Assembly: GCF_022012305.1 (NCBI RefSeq)
Contig: NZ_JAKLTM010000004.1
Span: 310,001-374,000, forward strand
Length of the DNA: 64,000 nucleotides
From: Ramlibacter paludis
Lineage (GTDB): Bacteria; Pseudomonadota; Gammaproteobacteria; Burkholderiales; Burkholderiaceae_C
Reading direction: 5' to 3'
Both the position numbers and the translations under genes were made by a program. The notes under the pieces are model-generated. The model ran no database searches and was not told where the DNA came from. It worked only from the letters and a program-made list of their open reading frames with translations. This document shows, one piece after another, positions 18,739 through 27,567 of the stretch (positions are counted from its first letter, which is position 1; each line of letters begins with the position of its first letter).

Positions 18739-19716
18739 ATGCGGACTTCGATCACCAGCGTCGCCGGCATCCTGGTCGGCCACTTCACCGATACGCGCCG
18801 GCCCACCGGCTGCACCGTGGTGCTTGCACCGGGCAGCGCCATTGCCGGCGTGGACGTCCGCGGCGCGGCCCCCGGCACGCGCGAAACCGACCTGCTGCAT
18901 CCTTCCAACGTGGTCGAGCGGGTCCACGGTGTGCTGCTGTCCGGCGGCAGCGCCTGGGGCCTGGACGCCGCCGGCGGCGTCATGCGCTGGCTGGACGAGC
19001 AAGGCATAGGCATGACGGTCGGGCCCGCACGCCTTCCGATCGTGCCCGGCGCGGTGCTGTTCGACCTGCCGCTGGGCGACCAGCGCATCCGGCCCGATGC
19101 CGCCGCGGGCTACGCCGCGTGCCAGTCCGCCAGCAGCGCGCCGCCGGAAGAAGGCTGCGTCGGCGCCGGCGCCGGCGCGGTGGTCGGCAAGATCTTCGGC
19201 TTCCACCGCGCGATGAAGGGCGGCATAGGCACCGCTTCGATCACCGTGGACGGCGTCACCGTGGGCGCGATCATTGCCTGCAACGCGCTGGGCGACGTGG
19301 TCGATCCCGACACCGGCACGGTGATCGCCGGCGCGCGCAGCGAGGACGGCCTACGCCTGCTGGACACGCGGCGGGCGCTGCTGCGCGGCGACACGCCCAA
19401 GCCCATGCTGGCGGGCAGCAACACCACCATCGGCGTCATCGCGACCGACGCCGTGCTCACCAAGGTGCAGGCGGGCCGCCTTGCCACCATGGGCCACGAC
19501 GGGCTCGCGCGCGCGATCAACCCGGTGCACACGCTCTCCGATGGCGACGCCCTCTTCGCGCTGGCCACCGGCGCGAGCGGCAAATCGTTGGGAATGATGA
19601 CCCTCGGCACCATGGCCGCCGAGGCCTGTGCGCTGGCGACGGTGCGTGCGATCCGTGCCGCGCGCGGCGTGCGCCTGGGCGACCTGCACCTGCCGGCGAC
19701 GGGCGAGCTCGCATGA
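18739..19716 (+). CDS. P1 family peptidase (DmpA-like aminopeptidase)
   Basis: 325 residues of the Ntn-hydrolase-like P1/DmpA family, which is autocleaved into alpha and beta chains so that the new N-terminal Ser/Thr is the nucleophile. The expected cleavage region is AGSNTTIGVIATDA, around residues 226-230. Other family blocks are GHFTDTRRPTGCTVVL, LLSGGSAWGLDAAGG and GGIGTAS. Known members cleave N-terminal D- or beta-amino acids from peptides and amides; the substrate here is not known. It is coupled through an ATGA overlap to the TAXI binding protein. Confidence 0.88.
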   Translation: MRTSITSVAGILVGHFTDTRRPTGCTVVLAPGSAIAGVDVRGAAPGTRETDLLHPSNVVERVHGVLLSGGSAWGLDAAGGVMRWLDEQGIGMTVGPARLPIVPGAVLFDLPLGDQRIRPDAAAGYAACQSASSAPPEEGCVGAGAGAVVGKIFGFHRAMKGGIGTASITVDGVTVGAIIACNALGDVVDPDTGTVIAGARSEDGLRLLDTRRALLRGDTPKPMLAGSNTTIGVIATDAVLTKVQAGRLATMGHDGLARAINPVHTLSDGDALFALATGASGKSLGMMTLGTMAAEACALATVRAIRAARGVRLGDLHLPATGELA

Positions 19717-21047
19717 AGCGGCACATGAAGCCGGTGAAGGCGCTGCACAACACCCTGCTGTCCCTCCGCGACCTGCTGGTGTCCGCGGGGCCTGTGCTGC
19801 TGCTGGCCGTGGGCCTGCTGGTGCTGGCCTACTGGTGGCTCGACCCCAACCCGCCCAAGCGCGTGGTGCTGGCCACCGGCGGCCCGCAAAGCGCGTACGA
19901 GGAGTTCGGCAAGCGCTACCAGAAGGCGCTCAAGGCCTACGGCATCGAGGTGGTGCTGGTGCCCAGCGAAGGCTCGCCCGCCAACCTGCGGCTGCTGCGT
20001 GCCGGCAAGGCAGACCTGGGCTTCGTGCAGGGCGGGACGAACGACCGCAGCGTCAGGGAGGAAAGTGGCATCCAGTCGCTGGGCAGCCTGTTCCTGGAGC
20101 CGCTCTGGATGTTCTACCGCACCGAGGCGGCCAAGGGCATGCCGGCCGGGGTGCTCAGCTCGCTGACGCAGCTGCAGGACCTGCGCATCAACGTCGGCTT
20201 TCGCGGCAGCGGCTCCCCCTCGCTGATGCGCAAGCTGTTCGAGCAGAACAGCCTCGACCCCGCCAGGATGAAGATCTCGCGCCTGGACGAGACGACGGCG
20301 ACAGTCGGATTCCTGAACGGTGAACTCGACGTGATCGTGTTCGCTTCCGCGCCCGAGTCGCTGATGGTGCAGATGCTGCTGCAGACGCCGGGGGTGAAGC
20401 TGATGGACTTCAGCCAGAGCGAGGCCTACTCGCGCCGCCTGCCTTTCCTGACCCCGGTGGTGCTGCCGCGCGGCATCGTCGACCTGGCGAAGGACCAGCC
20501 GCCGCAGGACGTGCGGCTGGTGGCGACGACCACCTCCCTGCTCGCGCGCGAGGGCACGCACCCGGCGCTGCTGCAGCTGTTCGCGCAGGCCGCGCGCGAC
20601 ATCCACGGGCCGGCCGGCTGGTTCAACCGCGCGAGTGCCTATCCGACGCTGGAGCGCACCGAATACCCGGTCTCGGCCGAAGCCGAACGCATGCTGCGCA
20701 GCGGCAAGCCTTTCCTGCAACGCTGGCTGCCCTTCTGGATCGCCAACCTGGTGGAACGCATGTGGCTGGTGCTGGGCATCATCCTGGCGGTGCTGCTGCC
20801 GCTCACGCGCATCGTGCCGCCGCTGTACCAGTTCCGCATCCGCTCGCGCGTCTTCCGCTGGTATGCGCAGTTGCGCGACATCGAGGCCCGGCTGCATGCC
20901 GAGCCCGCAGCGGGCCAGGAACTGGTGGGGGAACTGGACGCGCTCGACGAGCGCGTCGGGCGCGTCAGCGTGCCGCTGTCGTATGCCGACGAGCTCTACG
21001 CCTTGCGCAACAACATCGAGGCCGTGCGGCGGCGCGCCGCCGCCTGA
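19713..21047 (+). CDS. TAXI-family TRAP transporter solute-binding protein, membrane-anchored
   Basis: 444 residues. It has an N-terminal membrane helix (about 22-42), a TAXI-type binding domain starting RVVLATGGPQSAYEEFGKRY, with GKADLGFVQGGTND and FRGSGSPSLMRKL segments, then a second membrane helix (about 350-370) and a coiled-coil C-terminus. Many TAXI proteins are periplasmic and feed TRAP permeases. This one is anchored at both ends and no dctM-like permease is nearby, so a sensing role is possible. The ATG overlaps the stop of the peptidase gene. The stop abuts the convergent transglycosylase gene directly. Confidence 0.85.
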   Translation: MKRHMKPVKALHNTLLSLRDLLVSAGPVLLLAVGLLVLAYWWLDPNPPKRVVLATGGPQSAYEEFGKRYQKALKAYGIEVVLVPSEGSPANLRLLRAGKADLGFVQGGTNDRSVREESGIQSLGSLFLEPLWMFYRTEAAKGMPAGVLSSLTQLQDLRINVGFRGSGSPSLMRKLFEQNSLDPARMKISRLDETTATVGFLNGELDVIVFASAPESLMVQMLLQTPGVKLMDFSQSEAYSRRLPFLTPVVLPRGIVDLAKDQPPQDVRLVATTTSLLAREGTHPALLQLFAQAARDIHGPAGWFNRASAYPTLERTEYPVSAEAERMLRSGKPFLQRWLPFWIANLVERMWLVLGIILAVLLPLTRIVPPLYQFRIRSRVFRWYAQLRDIEARLHAEPAAGQELVGELDALDERVGRVSVPLSYADELYALRNNIEAVRRRAAA

Positions 21048-21929
21048 TCAACGACCCTTGGGCGAGTCGTAGGAGGCGGTCATCGTGCCGCCCTGGTTCA
21101 TGCGGCCCTTGAGCTCGCCCAGCTGCTGCTCCAGCTCCGCGGCTTCGCGCGCGCCCAGGCGGGCGTTGGCGATGTGGCGGCGGGTCTCCACCGGCAGCTT
21201 GGCGGTATTCTTGCCGTTCCAGACACTGCGGCCCTTGGACGACAGGTTGTAGTAGATCGAGACGCCTTCGCGCAGCTTGCGCGCCTGTTGCTCCGGCGTG
21301 AGCTTCAGGCCGGCGATGCGGCGCGCGCTCCAGATGGCGGCGTCGCGCATGTGTTCCGCGGCCGCATGCACGGCTTCCACCGGGTCGGCAGGATTCACGA
21401 TGCCCATCGCCTTGGCGGTGGCGGGCTCGAACTGCGCGATGCCGAGGTTGGGCGTGCCGTCCTTGCTGGCGCCCAGGCGCGGGATCCAGCTGGTTTCGGC
21501 GTTGATGATGCCGTAGACGTCGCGGTAGCTCAGCCCCACTTGCTGCAGGTTGGCGTCGCGGGCGGCCGACTGCGCGAGCAGCAGGCGCGATTGCGCGTCC
21601 GGGGTCTTGAGTTCGGTGCCGCCGAAGCGCACCGGCAGCCAGCGCACCTTCTCGCGCAGCGCGTCGTAGCGGCTGTTGAACTTGAGCGTGGCGGCGGCAG
21701 CGTTGGCGACCATCATGGGCGCGGAGCCGACGTCGTGCGCGGCCGCGGTGATCGCGGCCACGGCGGCCTGCGCGGTTTCCGTGACGTGGCCGGCGTGCTG
21801 CCGCTGGGCCAGGGTATCGGAGGTGGAAGGGGCGACGGCGATCGAACCGCTGAGCCCGATGCCGACGAGGCCGGCGAGGACCAGGTAATTCGGCACGCGG
21901 GCCACTTTCGCTGCGATGCGCTGGTTCAT
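21048..21929 (-). CDS. Lytic transglycosylase-like (SLT domain) protein
   Basis: 293 residues. N-terminal hydrophobic segment (about 14-34, signal anchor), an Ala-rich linker, then a lysozyme-like SLT domain with catalytic-type E145 in IINAETSWIPRLG and the GIAQFEPATAKAMGI motif that forms the substrate cleft. This fits cleavage of peptidoglycan glycan strands in the periplasm. The C-terminal 45 residues are helical and Glu/Arg rich. The ATG at 21929 is preferred over a TTG two codons upstream because GGGGA lies at suitable distance. Confidence 0.8.
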   Translation of the reverse strand: MNQRIAAKVARVPNYLVLAGLVGIGLSGSIAVAPSTSDTLAQRQHAGHVTETAQAAVAAITAAAHDVGSAPMMVANAAAATLKFNSRYDALREKVRWLPVRFGGTELKTPDAQSRLLLAQSAARDANLQQVGLSYRDVYGIINAETSWIPRLGASKDGTPNLGIAQFEPATAKAMGIVNPADPVEAVHAAAEHMRDAAIWSARRIAGLKLTPEQQARKLREGVSIYYNLSSKGRSVWNGKNTAKLPVETRRHIANARLGAREAAELEQQLGELKGRMNQGGTMTASYDSPKGR

Positions 21930-22141
21930 TTGCAATGTCCCCTACTGTTCGTAACTGCGAACTCTCTTGAGGGGTCGTGTCGGAGAAAGTTCAGGCCGTT
22001 ACAAGGTCCCGTCCTACACGCCTTTTCGCCTGCGCCGACTGATCCATGGGAAAGCGAGCCGACACGCGGGCTGCGGCGGTTCCTGCAGCTGAGGCAGCGC
22101 GTCAGCGTGCCGACAGGGACACCTCGGAACCATGCATGGCG

Positions 22142-22163
22142 GAGGCGTGAATATTCACGCCTC
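22142..22163. promoter_or_regulatory. 22-bp perfect palindrome, candidate operator
   Basis: Arms GAGGCGTGAAT and ATTCACGCCTC with no loop, 44 bases upstream of the GntR-family start codon. The length and perfect symmetry are far beyond chance for a single site. A dimeric regulator site is the simplest reading. Confidence 0.6.
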
Positions 22164-22179
22164 GCGCTTGTGGCTCAAC

Positions 22180-22197
22180 TTGTATACGTGTATAAAT
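22180..22197 (+). promoter_or_regulatory. GntR-type operator/promoter with GTATACGTGTATA core
   Basis: Imperfect palindrome TATACG/TGTATA directly upstream of the GntR gene, containing a TATAAA hexamer (22191-22196) as possible -10. FCD-type GntR regulators often bind T-GTATAC-A-like sites, so autoregulation is plausible. Confidence 0.5.
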
Positions 22198-22206
22198 CGT
22201 TTCCGC

Positions 22207-22854
22207 ATGCATGCCTCAGCCATTCCCCAGACCACGTCCGCCGCCGTCATCCAGCTGCTGAGGCAGTCGCTCGATCACGGCCGCTGGTCGCCCGGCACCG
22301 TCTTGCGGCAAGAGGACATCGCGGCCGAATTGGGCGTGAGCCGCGTTCCCGTGCGCGAGGCCTTCTTCCAGTTGCAGGCCGAAGGATTGGTGCAAGTGGT
22401 GCCGAACAAGGGCGTCTACGTGCGCACCTTGAGTGAAGCGAACCTGCGCGAACTGTTCCGCTTGCGCCGGCTGCTCGAATGCGACCTGCTGGCCGATGCG
22501 GTTCCCTTGCACGATGCGGCGAGCCTCAACCGGCTCGACACGGTGCAGGCTGCGCTCGACAAGGCCGGCCGGGTGGCCGACTGGATCGCCGGCGACCGCG
22601 AATTCCACGAGGCGCTGTACGCGCCGGCGGACCGCCCCGAAACGATGGCCATCGTGCGCAGGCTGCGGCACCAGGTCGACCGCTTCTACTACGCGCGGAT
22701 GAAGCCCACCACACGCACGCAAGGCTGGTACGACGAACACCACGCGTTGATTCGCGCCGTGCGCAGGCGCGATGCCGCCGCCGCGTGCAAGCTGCTGGCA
22801 ACGCACCTGGCGGAAACGGAGCGCAGCGCGCTGCTCGCGCTGGCCAGGGCCTGA
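22207..22854 (+). CDS. GntR family transcriptional regulator (FCD subfamily)
   Basis: 215 residues. N-terminal winged helix (about 12-75) with DIAAELGVSRVPVREAFFQLQAEGL as recognition region, and a C-terminal all-helical FCD effector domain with the DREFHEALY, FYYARM and YDEHHALIRAVRRRD elements that carry the usual metal-binding Asp/His residues. FCD regulators commonly respond to carboxylic acids. The ATG at 22207 lies just 3' of two palindromic elements. It is followed 13 bases later by the OsmC-like gene, so the three downstream-oriented genes form an operon. Confidence 0.9.
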   Translation: MHASAIPQTTSAAVIQLLRQSLDHGRWSPGTVLRQEDIAAELGVSRVPVREAFFQLQAEGLVQVVPNKGVYVRTLSEANLRELFRLRRLLECDLLADAVPLHDAASLNRLDTVQAALDKAGRVADWIAGDREFHEALYAPADRPETMAIVRRLRHQVDRFYYARMKPTTRTQGWYDEHHALIRAVRRRDAAAACKLLATHLAETERSALLALARA

Positions 22855-22867
22855 AGAAGGAGACGCG

Positions 22868-23341
22868 ATGTCGCGCCACACCTGCACCGTGAGCTGGGAG
22901 CGCGGCGACGCCTCCTTCCTCGACCAGCGCTACAGCCGTGCGCATGCGTGGCGCTTCGATGGCGGCGCGGTGGTGCCGGGGTCCAGCTCGCCGCACTCGG
23001 TGAAGCTGCCCTGGTCCGATCCCGCGGCCGTCGATCCGGAAGAAGCCTTCGTCGCTGCGGTCTCGAGCTGCCACATGCTGTGGTTCCTCTCACTCGCGGC
23101 GCAGGAGGGATTCCGTGTCGATCGTTATCTCGACGCCGCCGAGGGCACGCTCGGCACGATGAGCGATGGCCGCCAGGGCATGACCGAAGTCGTGCTGCAT
23201 CCGGACATCGCCTTCTCCGGGGAACGCCTGCCCGACGATGCGTCGGTGGACCGCCTGCACCATGCCGCCCACGAGCGCTGCTTCATCGCCAATTCGATCC
23301 GCAGCGAAGTGCGCATCGCCGGAAGCTGGCGCGCCGCCTGA
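22868..23341 (+). CDS. OsmC family peroxiredoxin-like protein
   Basis: 157 residues of the OsmC/Ohr fold, which reduces organic hydroperoxides with two cysteines. C68 in VSSCHMLWFL and C138 in HERCFIANSI sit at the expected positions for the peroxidatic and resolving cysteines. The N-terminus HTCTVSWERGD and SPHSVKLPWSDP are family-typical. The ATG at 22868 follows AAGGAGA. It ends one base before the GTG of the next gene. Confidence 0.88.
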   Translation: MSRHTCTVSWERGDASFLDQRYSRAHAWRFDGGAVVPGSSSPHSVKLPWSDPAAVDPEEAFVAAVSSCHMLWFLSLAAQEGFRVDRYLDAAEGTLGTMSDGRQGMTEVVLHPDIAFSGERLPDDASVDRLHHAAHERCFIANSIRSEVRIAGSWRAA

Positions 23342-23342
23342 C

Positions 23343-23678
23343 GTGGCCCGCAAGCGCGCCTCCCTGCACTACCACGTGTACGTGGTGGAACTGGGCGACG
23401 CCGTGTGGAACAACGCGCGCTTTCGCCGCTGCAATCCCGACTACCGGCTCGGCATGCCTTTCGTCTATGTCGGCATGACGGGCCTCGATCCGGACGTGCG
23501 CTTCGACAAGCACAAGGCCGGCATCCAGGCCAACAACTTCGTGCGCGACCACGGCGTGCGGCTGCTGCCCGCTCTCTATGCGGTGTACAACCCGATGCCC
23601 TACCAGGCGGCGGTGGAGATGGAAGTGGAGCTGGGGATCGCGCTGCGCGAGAAGGGCTACGGCGTCTGGCAGGCGTGA
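23343..23678 (+). CDS. Small GIY-YIG-like protein
   Basis: 111 residues from a GTG start immediately after the OsmC stop. The layout resembles a degenerate GIY-YIG nuclease core: YHVYVVELG (first strand), FVYVGMTG as the YIG-like element, an Arg in PDVRFDKHK, and an acidic helix VEMEVELGIALREKG that could supply the catalytic Glu. A nuclease function is inferred from this pattern only. It belongs to an operon with the GntR and OsmC genes. Its stop codon directly abuts the stop of the convergent DUF1631 gene. Confidence 0.65.
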   Translation: MARKRASLHYHVYVVELGDAVWNNARFRRCNPDYRLGMPFVYVGMTGLDPDVRFDKHKAGIQANNFVRDHGVRLLPALYAVYNPMPYQAAVEMEVELGIALREKGYGVWQA

Positions 23679-25757
23679 CTACAGACTGTTCTTCCAGGCG
23701 GCGCGCACGACCGCATCGAGCGCGCCATCGACGACTGCCTGCGTCGCCACCAGCCTGAGCGAGCCTTCGGCCAGCATCTCCTGCAGGCGCCGCCGCGTCA
23801 TCGAACGGCTCGCGCCGTTGCCCTGCGCGAACAGGAACAGCAGGCCGTGCGGGCTGGCCCAGGTGAGCTGCCAGCGCTCCCAGCCTTCGCCCAGCACGTC
23901 CACCCAGGTGCCGGGCCGCAGTTCCACCGGCGGCAGCGTTTCCGGCTCCGGGCGGTCCCAGCCGGAAGGCGTGCGCAGCTCCGGCACGAAGCCCGAGTCG
24001 TGCATCTCCAGCGGCGCCAGCCAGGTGTCGACACCGGGCGGCAAGGGCGCCGGTTCCGACGCGTGCGGCTCGGCGCCGGCCGCCTTGAACTGCGCCTGCA
24101 CGCGCAGCTTGCGCAGCAGGGCCTGCCAGCGCGCGGTCTCGCCGGCCGGATGGTCGATGCTCGCGAGCCCGGCTTCGATGCGGCCGGCGAGCTGGCCGGG
24201 CTGCGCGCCGGCGCGGCCGCAGAGCGCCGGCTGCACGCTCCACAACACGCCTTGCACGACGCTGCTCCAGCCGCCGGGATCGTCGGCGCCGGTGTCGTCA
24301 CGCAGCCGCGCCTGCGCCATCACCTGCGCCCAGGGGCCGGCGAGGAAGGCCAGCGCCTCTGGGGGCACGTCCAGGGCATCGGGCCGCTGCCGCAACTGGC
24401 GCGCGATGCGGTCGGCCAGCAGGTTGCGCTGCTCCGCCCGCACCAGCGCACGCACCGCCTTCTCACGGCCACCGCGGCGCGCGCGCGGCTGCGCATCGTC
24501 CCAGGCCTCGTGCAGGGCCTCCAGCGCCACTTCGAAAGGCTCGGCGCCGGCGGCGCGGGTTTCCAGCAGCACCTCCACCGCCTGCAGCAGGCCCTCGAGG
24601 AACTCGCGAAACCCCGGCGCGCGCGTGTCGCTCCAGGCCAGGCTGCGCTGCGTGGCCTCCTCGAGCAGCTGGCGGGCCGGATGCTCGCGGTCGCTGAAGA
24701 AGCGCGGGTCCGCCAGGGCCAGCCGCAGCAGCGCAGGTTCGAGATCGCGCACCGCCTCCTGCACCGGCGGCAGCAGGCGCGGATCGTCGGCCAGGTTCTC
24801 CACCATCAGGCGCACGACCTCGAGTCCGAGGGCTTGCGCCGGCGTGCGTGCTTCGCGATGGACCGCGGCGCGGAAGTCGGCCCGGCTGCCGGCCGCGCTG
24901 TCCGGCATCGCGGCCTGGCGCTGGCGCAACTGCAGCAGCAGCTGGTCGACCTTGCGCATGTCCTGCAGGGCCGTGAGCGCCGCCGGAACGGTCTGCGAGA
25001 AGTCGGGCGGCGGCGGCTCGCCGGCTTCGATGGCCGGCATCGGCGCCGCGTCGCCGGCCAGCAGCTTCTGCAGTTCGCGGATGGTGATCTGCGTCTCGCG
25101 GTCCTCGCCCGGGGCCGGCGGGCCGGGAGGCGCCGGCGGGGCGGCGACCACGCCCTGTGCCGCCAGTGTCGCGGCCAGCTGCTCGTAGCCCTGCGCGAGC
25201 TCGGGCGCCATCGCCAGCGGCAGGTAGCGCAGCCAGCGCCGACGCACGATGGCCGAGACGGGGCTCTGGCGCGCCAGCCGGTGCAAGGCGCGCACGTAGA
25301 TCTCGGGACGCAGCGGATGGCGCTGGACGCCGCCGGCGGGCGCCAGCCGGGCCGCGGCCAGCAAGGTTTCGAACGGCGCGAGCTGCGCCTGCACGGACTG
25401 CGCCAGCGCTTCGCCGGCGCGCATCACGTGCACGTTCTCCTGCAACTGCTCGTCGACCAGGAGCGGCAGGCTGTCGAAACTCAGGGGGGTGGCGCGGTCA
25501 CCGGCAATGGCCTGCGCGAATTCGGCCAGCAGCGCCTGCGGATAGGCCTCGGCCAGGGCCTGCTGCTGCTCGCGCGCCACCGCCAGCGCGTCCAGCAGCA
25601 GGTTGCGCTCCACCACGTCGCTGATGGCTTCGGCCTGCGCCGGCAGCTCGGCAAGCGCACGCCGCAGCGTGGCCTGCATCAGGGTCGCACCTTTGGCGGC
25701 CGCCTCCTTGATGCAGGCGCGGTAGAGCGCCTGGTACTGGGGTTGCGTGCCGCTCAT
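23679..25757 (-). CDS. DUF1631 family protein (copy A, downstream of ettA)
   Basis: 692 residues, predicted soluble, mostly helical. DUF1631 is found mainly in Beta- and Gammaproteobacteria and has no established function; some members carry a C-terminal PilZ-like region. Here the C-terminus (about 595-690) has RPGTWVDVLGEGWERWQLTW and SPHGLLFLFAQGNGASRSMTRR, which are shared with copy B at 27568-29946. Other shared blocks are RFFSDREHPARQLLEEATQR and the [12 protein letters not shown] region. It lies downstream of ettA on the same strand, with a REP-like repeat and a hairpin between them. Confidence 0.85.
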   Translation of the reverse strand: MSGTQPQYQALYRACIKEAAAKGATLMQATLRRALAELPAQAEAISDVVERNLLLDALAVAREQQQALAEAYPQALLAEFAQAIAGDRATPLSFDSLPLLVDEQLQENVHVMRAGEALAQSVQAQLAPFETLLAAARLAPAGGVQRHPLRPEIYVRALHRLARQSPVSAIVRRRWLRYLPLAMAPELAQGYEQLAATLAAQGVVAAPPAPPGPPAPGEDRETQITIRELQKLLAGDAAPMPAIEAGEPPPPDFSQTVPAALTALQDMRKVDQLLLQLRQRQAAMPDSAAGSRADFRAAVHREARTPAQALGLEVVRLMVENLADDPRLLPPVQEAVRDLEPALLRLALADPRFFSDREHPARQLLEEATQRSLAWSDTRAPGFREFLEGLLQAVEVLLETRAAGAEPFEVALEALHEAWDDAQPRARRGGREKAVRALVRAEQRNLLADRIARQLRQRPDALDVPPEALAFLAGPWAQVMAQARLRDDTGADDPGGWSSVVQGVLWSVQPALCGRAGAQPGQLAGRIEAGLASIDHPAGETARWQALLRKLRVQAQFKAAGAEPHASEPAPLPPGVDTWLAPLEMHDSGFVPELRTPSGWDRPEPETLPPVELRPGTWVDVLGEGWERWQLTWASPHGLLFLFAQGNGASRSMTRRRLQEMLAEGSLRLVATQAVVDGALDAVVRAAWKNSL

Positions 25758-25788
25758 GGCGGCTGCCTCTCCTCGACGGTCGTCCGTG

Positions 25789-25810
25789 CTGGGTCCCCGC
25801 CTGCGCGGGG
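25789..25810. repeat. Dispersed extragenic repeat, REP-like (copy 2, short)
   Basis: Contains GTCCCCGCCTGCGCGGGGAC. Read on the minus strand, bases 25810-25789 are identical over 22 bases to 41867-41888. It lies between ettA and DUF1631 copy A. Confidence 0.6.
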
Positions 25811-25811
25811 A

Positions 25812-25841
25812 CGCTGAAGCACGCCCATCCTGCGGATGGGC

Positions 25842-25852
<11 letters not shown>
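25812..25852 (-). terminator. Stem-loop spanning the ettA stop codon
   Basis: Two nested stems: outer CGCTGAAG/CTTCAGCG (8 bp) and inner GCCCATCC/GGATGGGC (8 bp) with a 3-base loop. The 3-base mismatch between stems contains the ettA TAA stop (25842-25844). There is no T-run after it, so it may protect the mRNA 3' end or slow transcription rather than act as a classic intrinsic terminator. Confidence 0.5.
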
Positions 25853-27509
<1,657 letters not shown>

Positions 27510-27567
27510 GGGGGGATTATCCCGCATGACGAAATGACCTCGGGGCGGCACGGCCGCCCGCGGGCAC

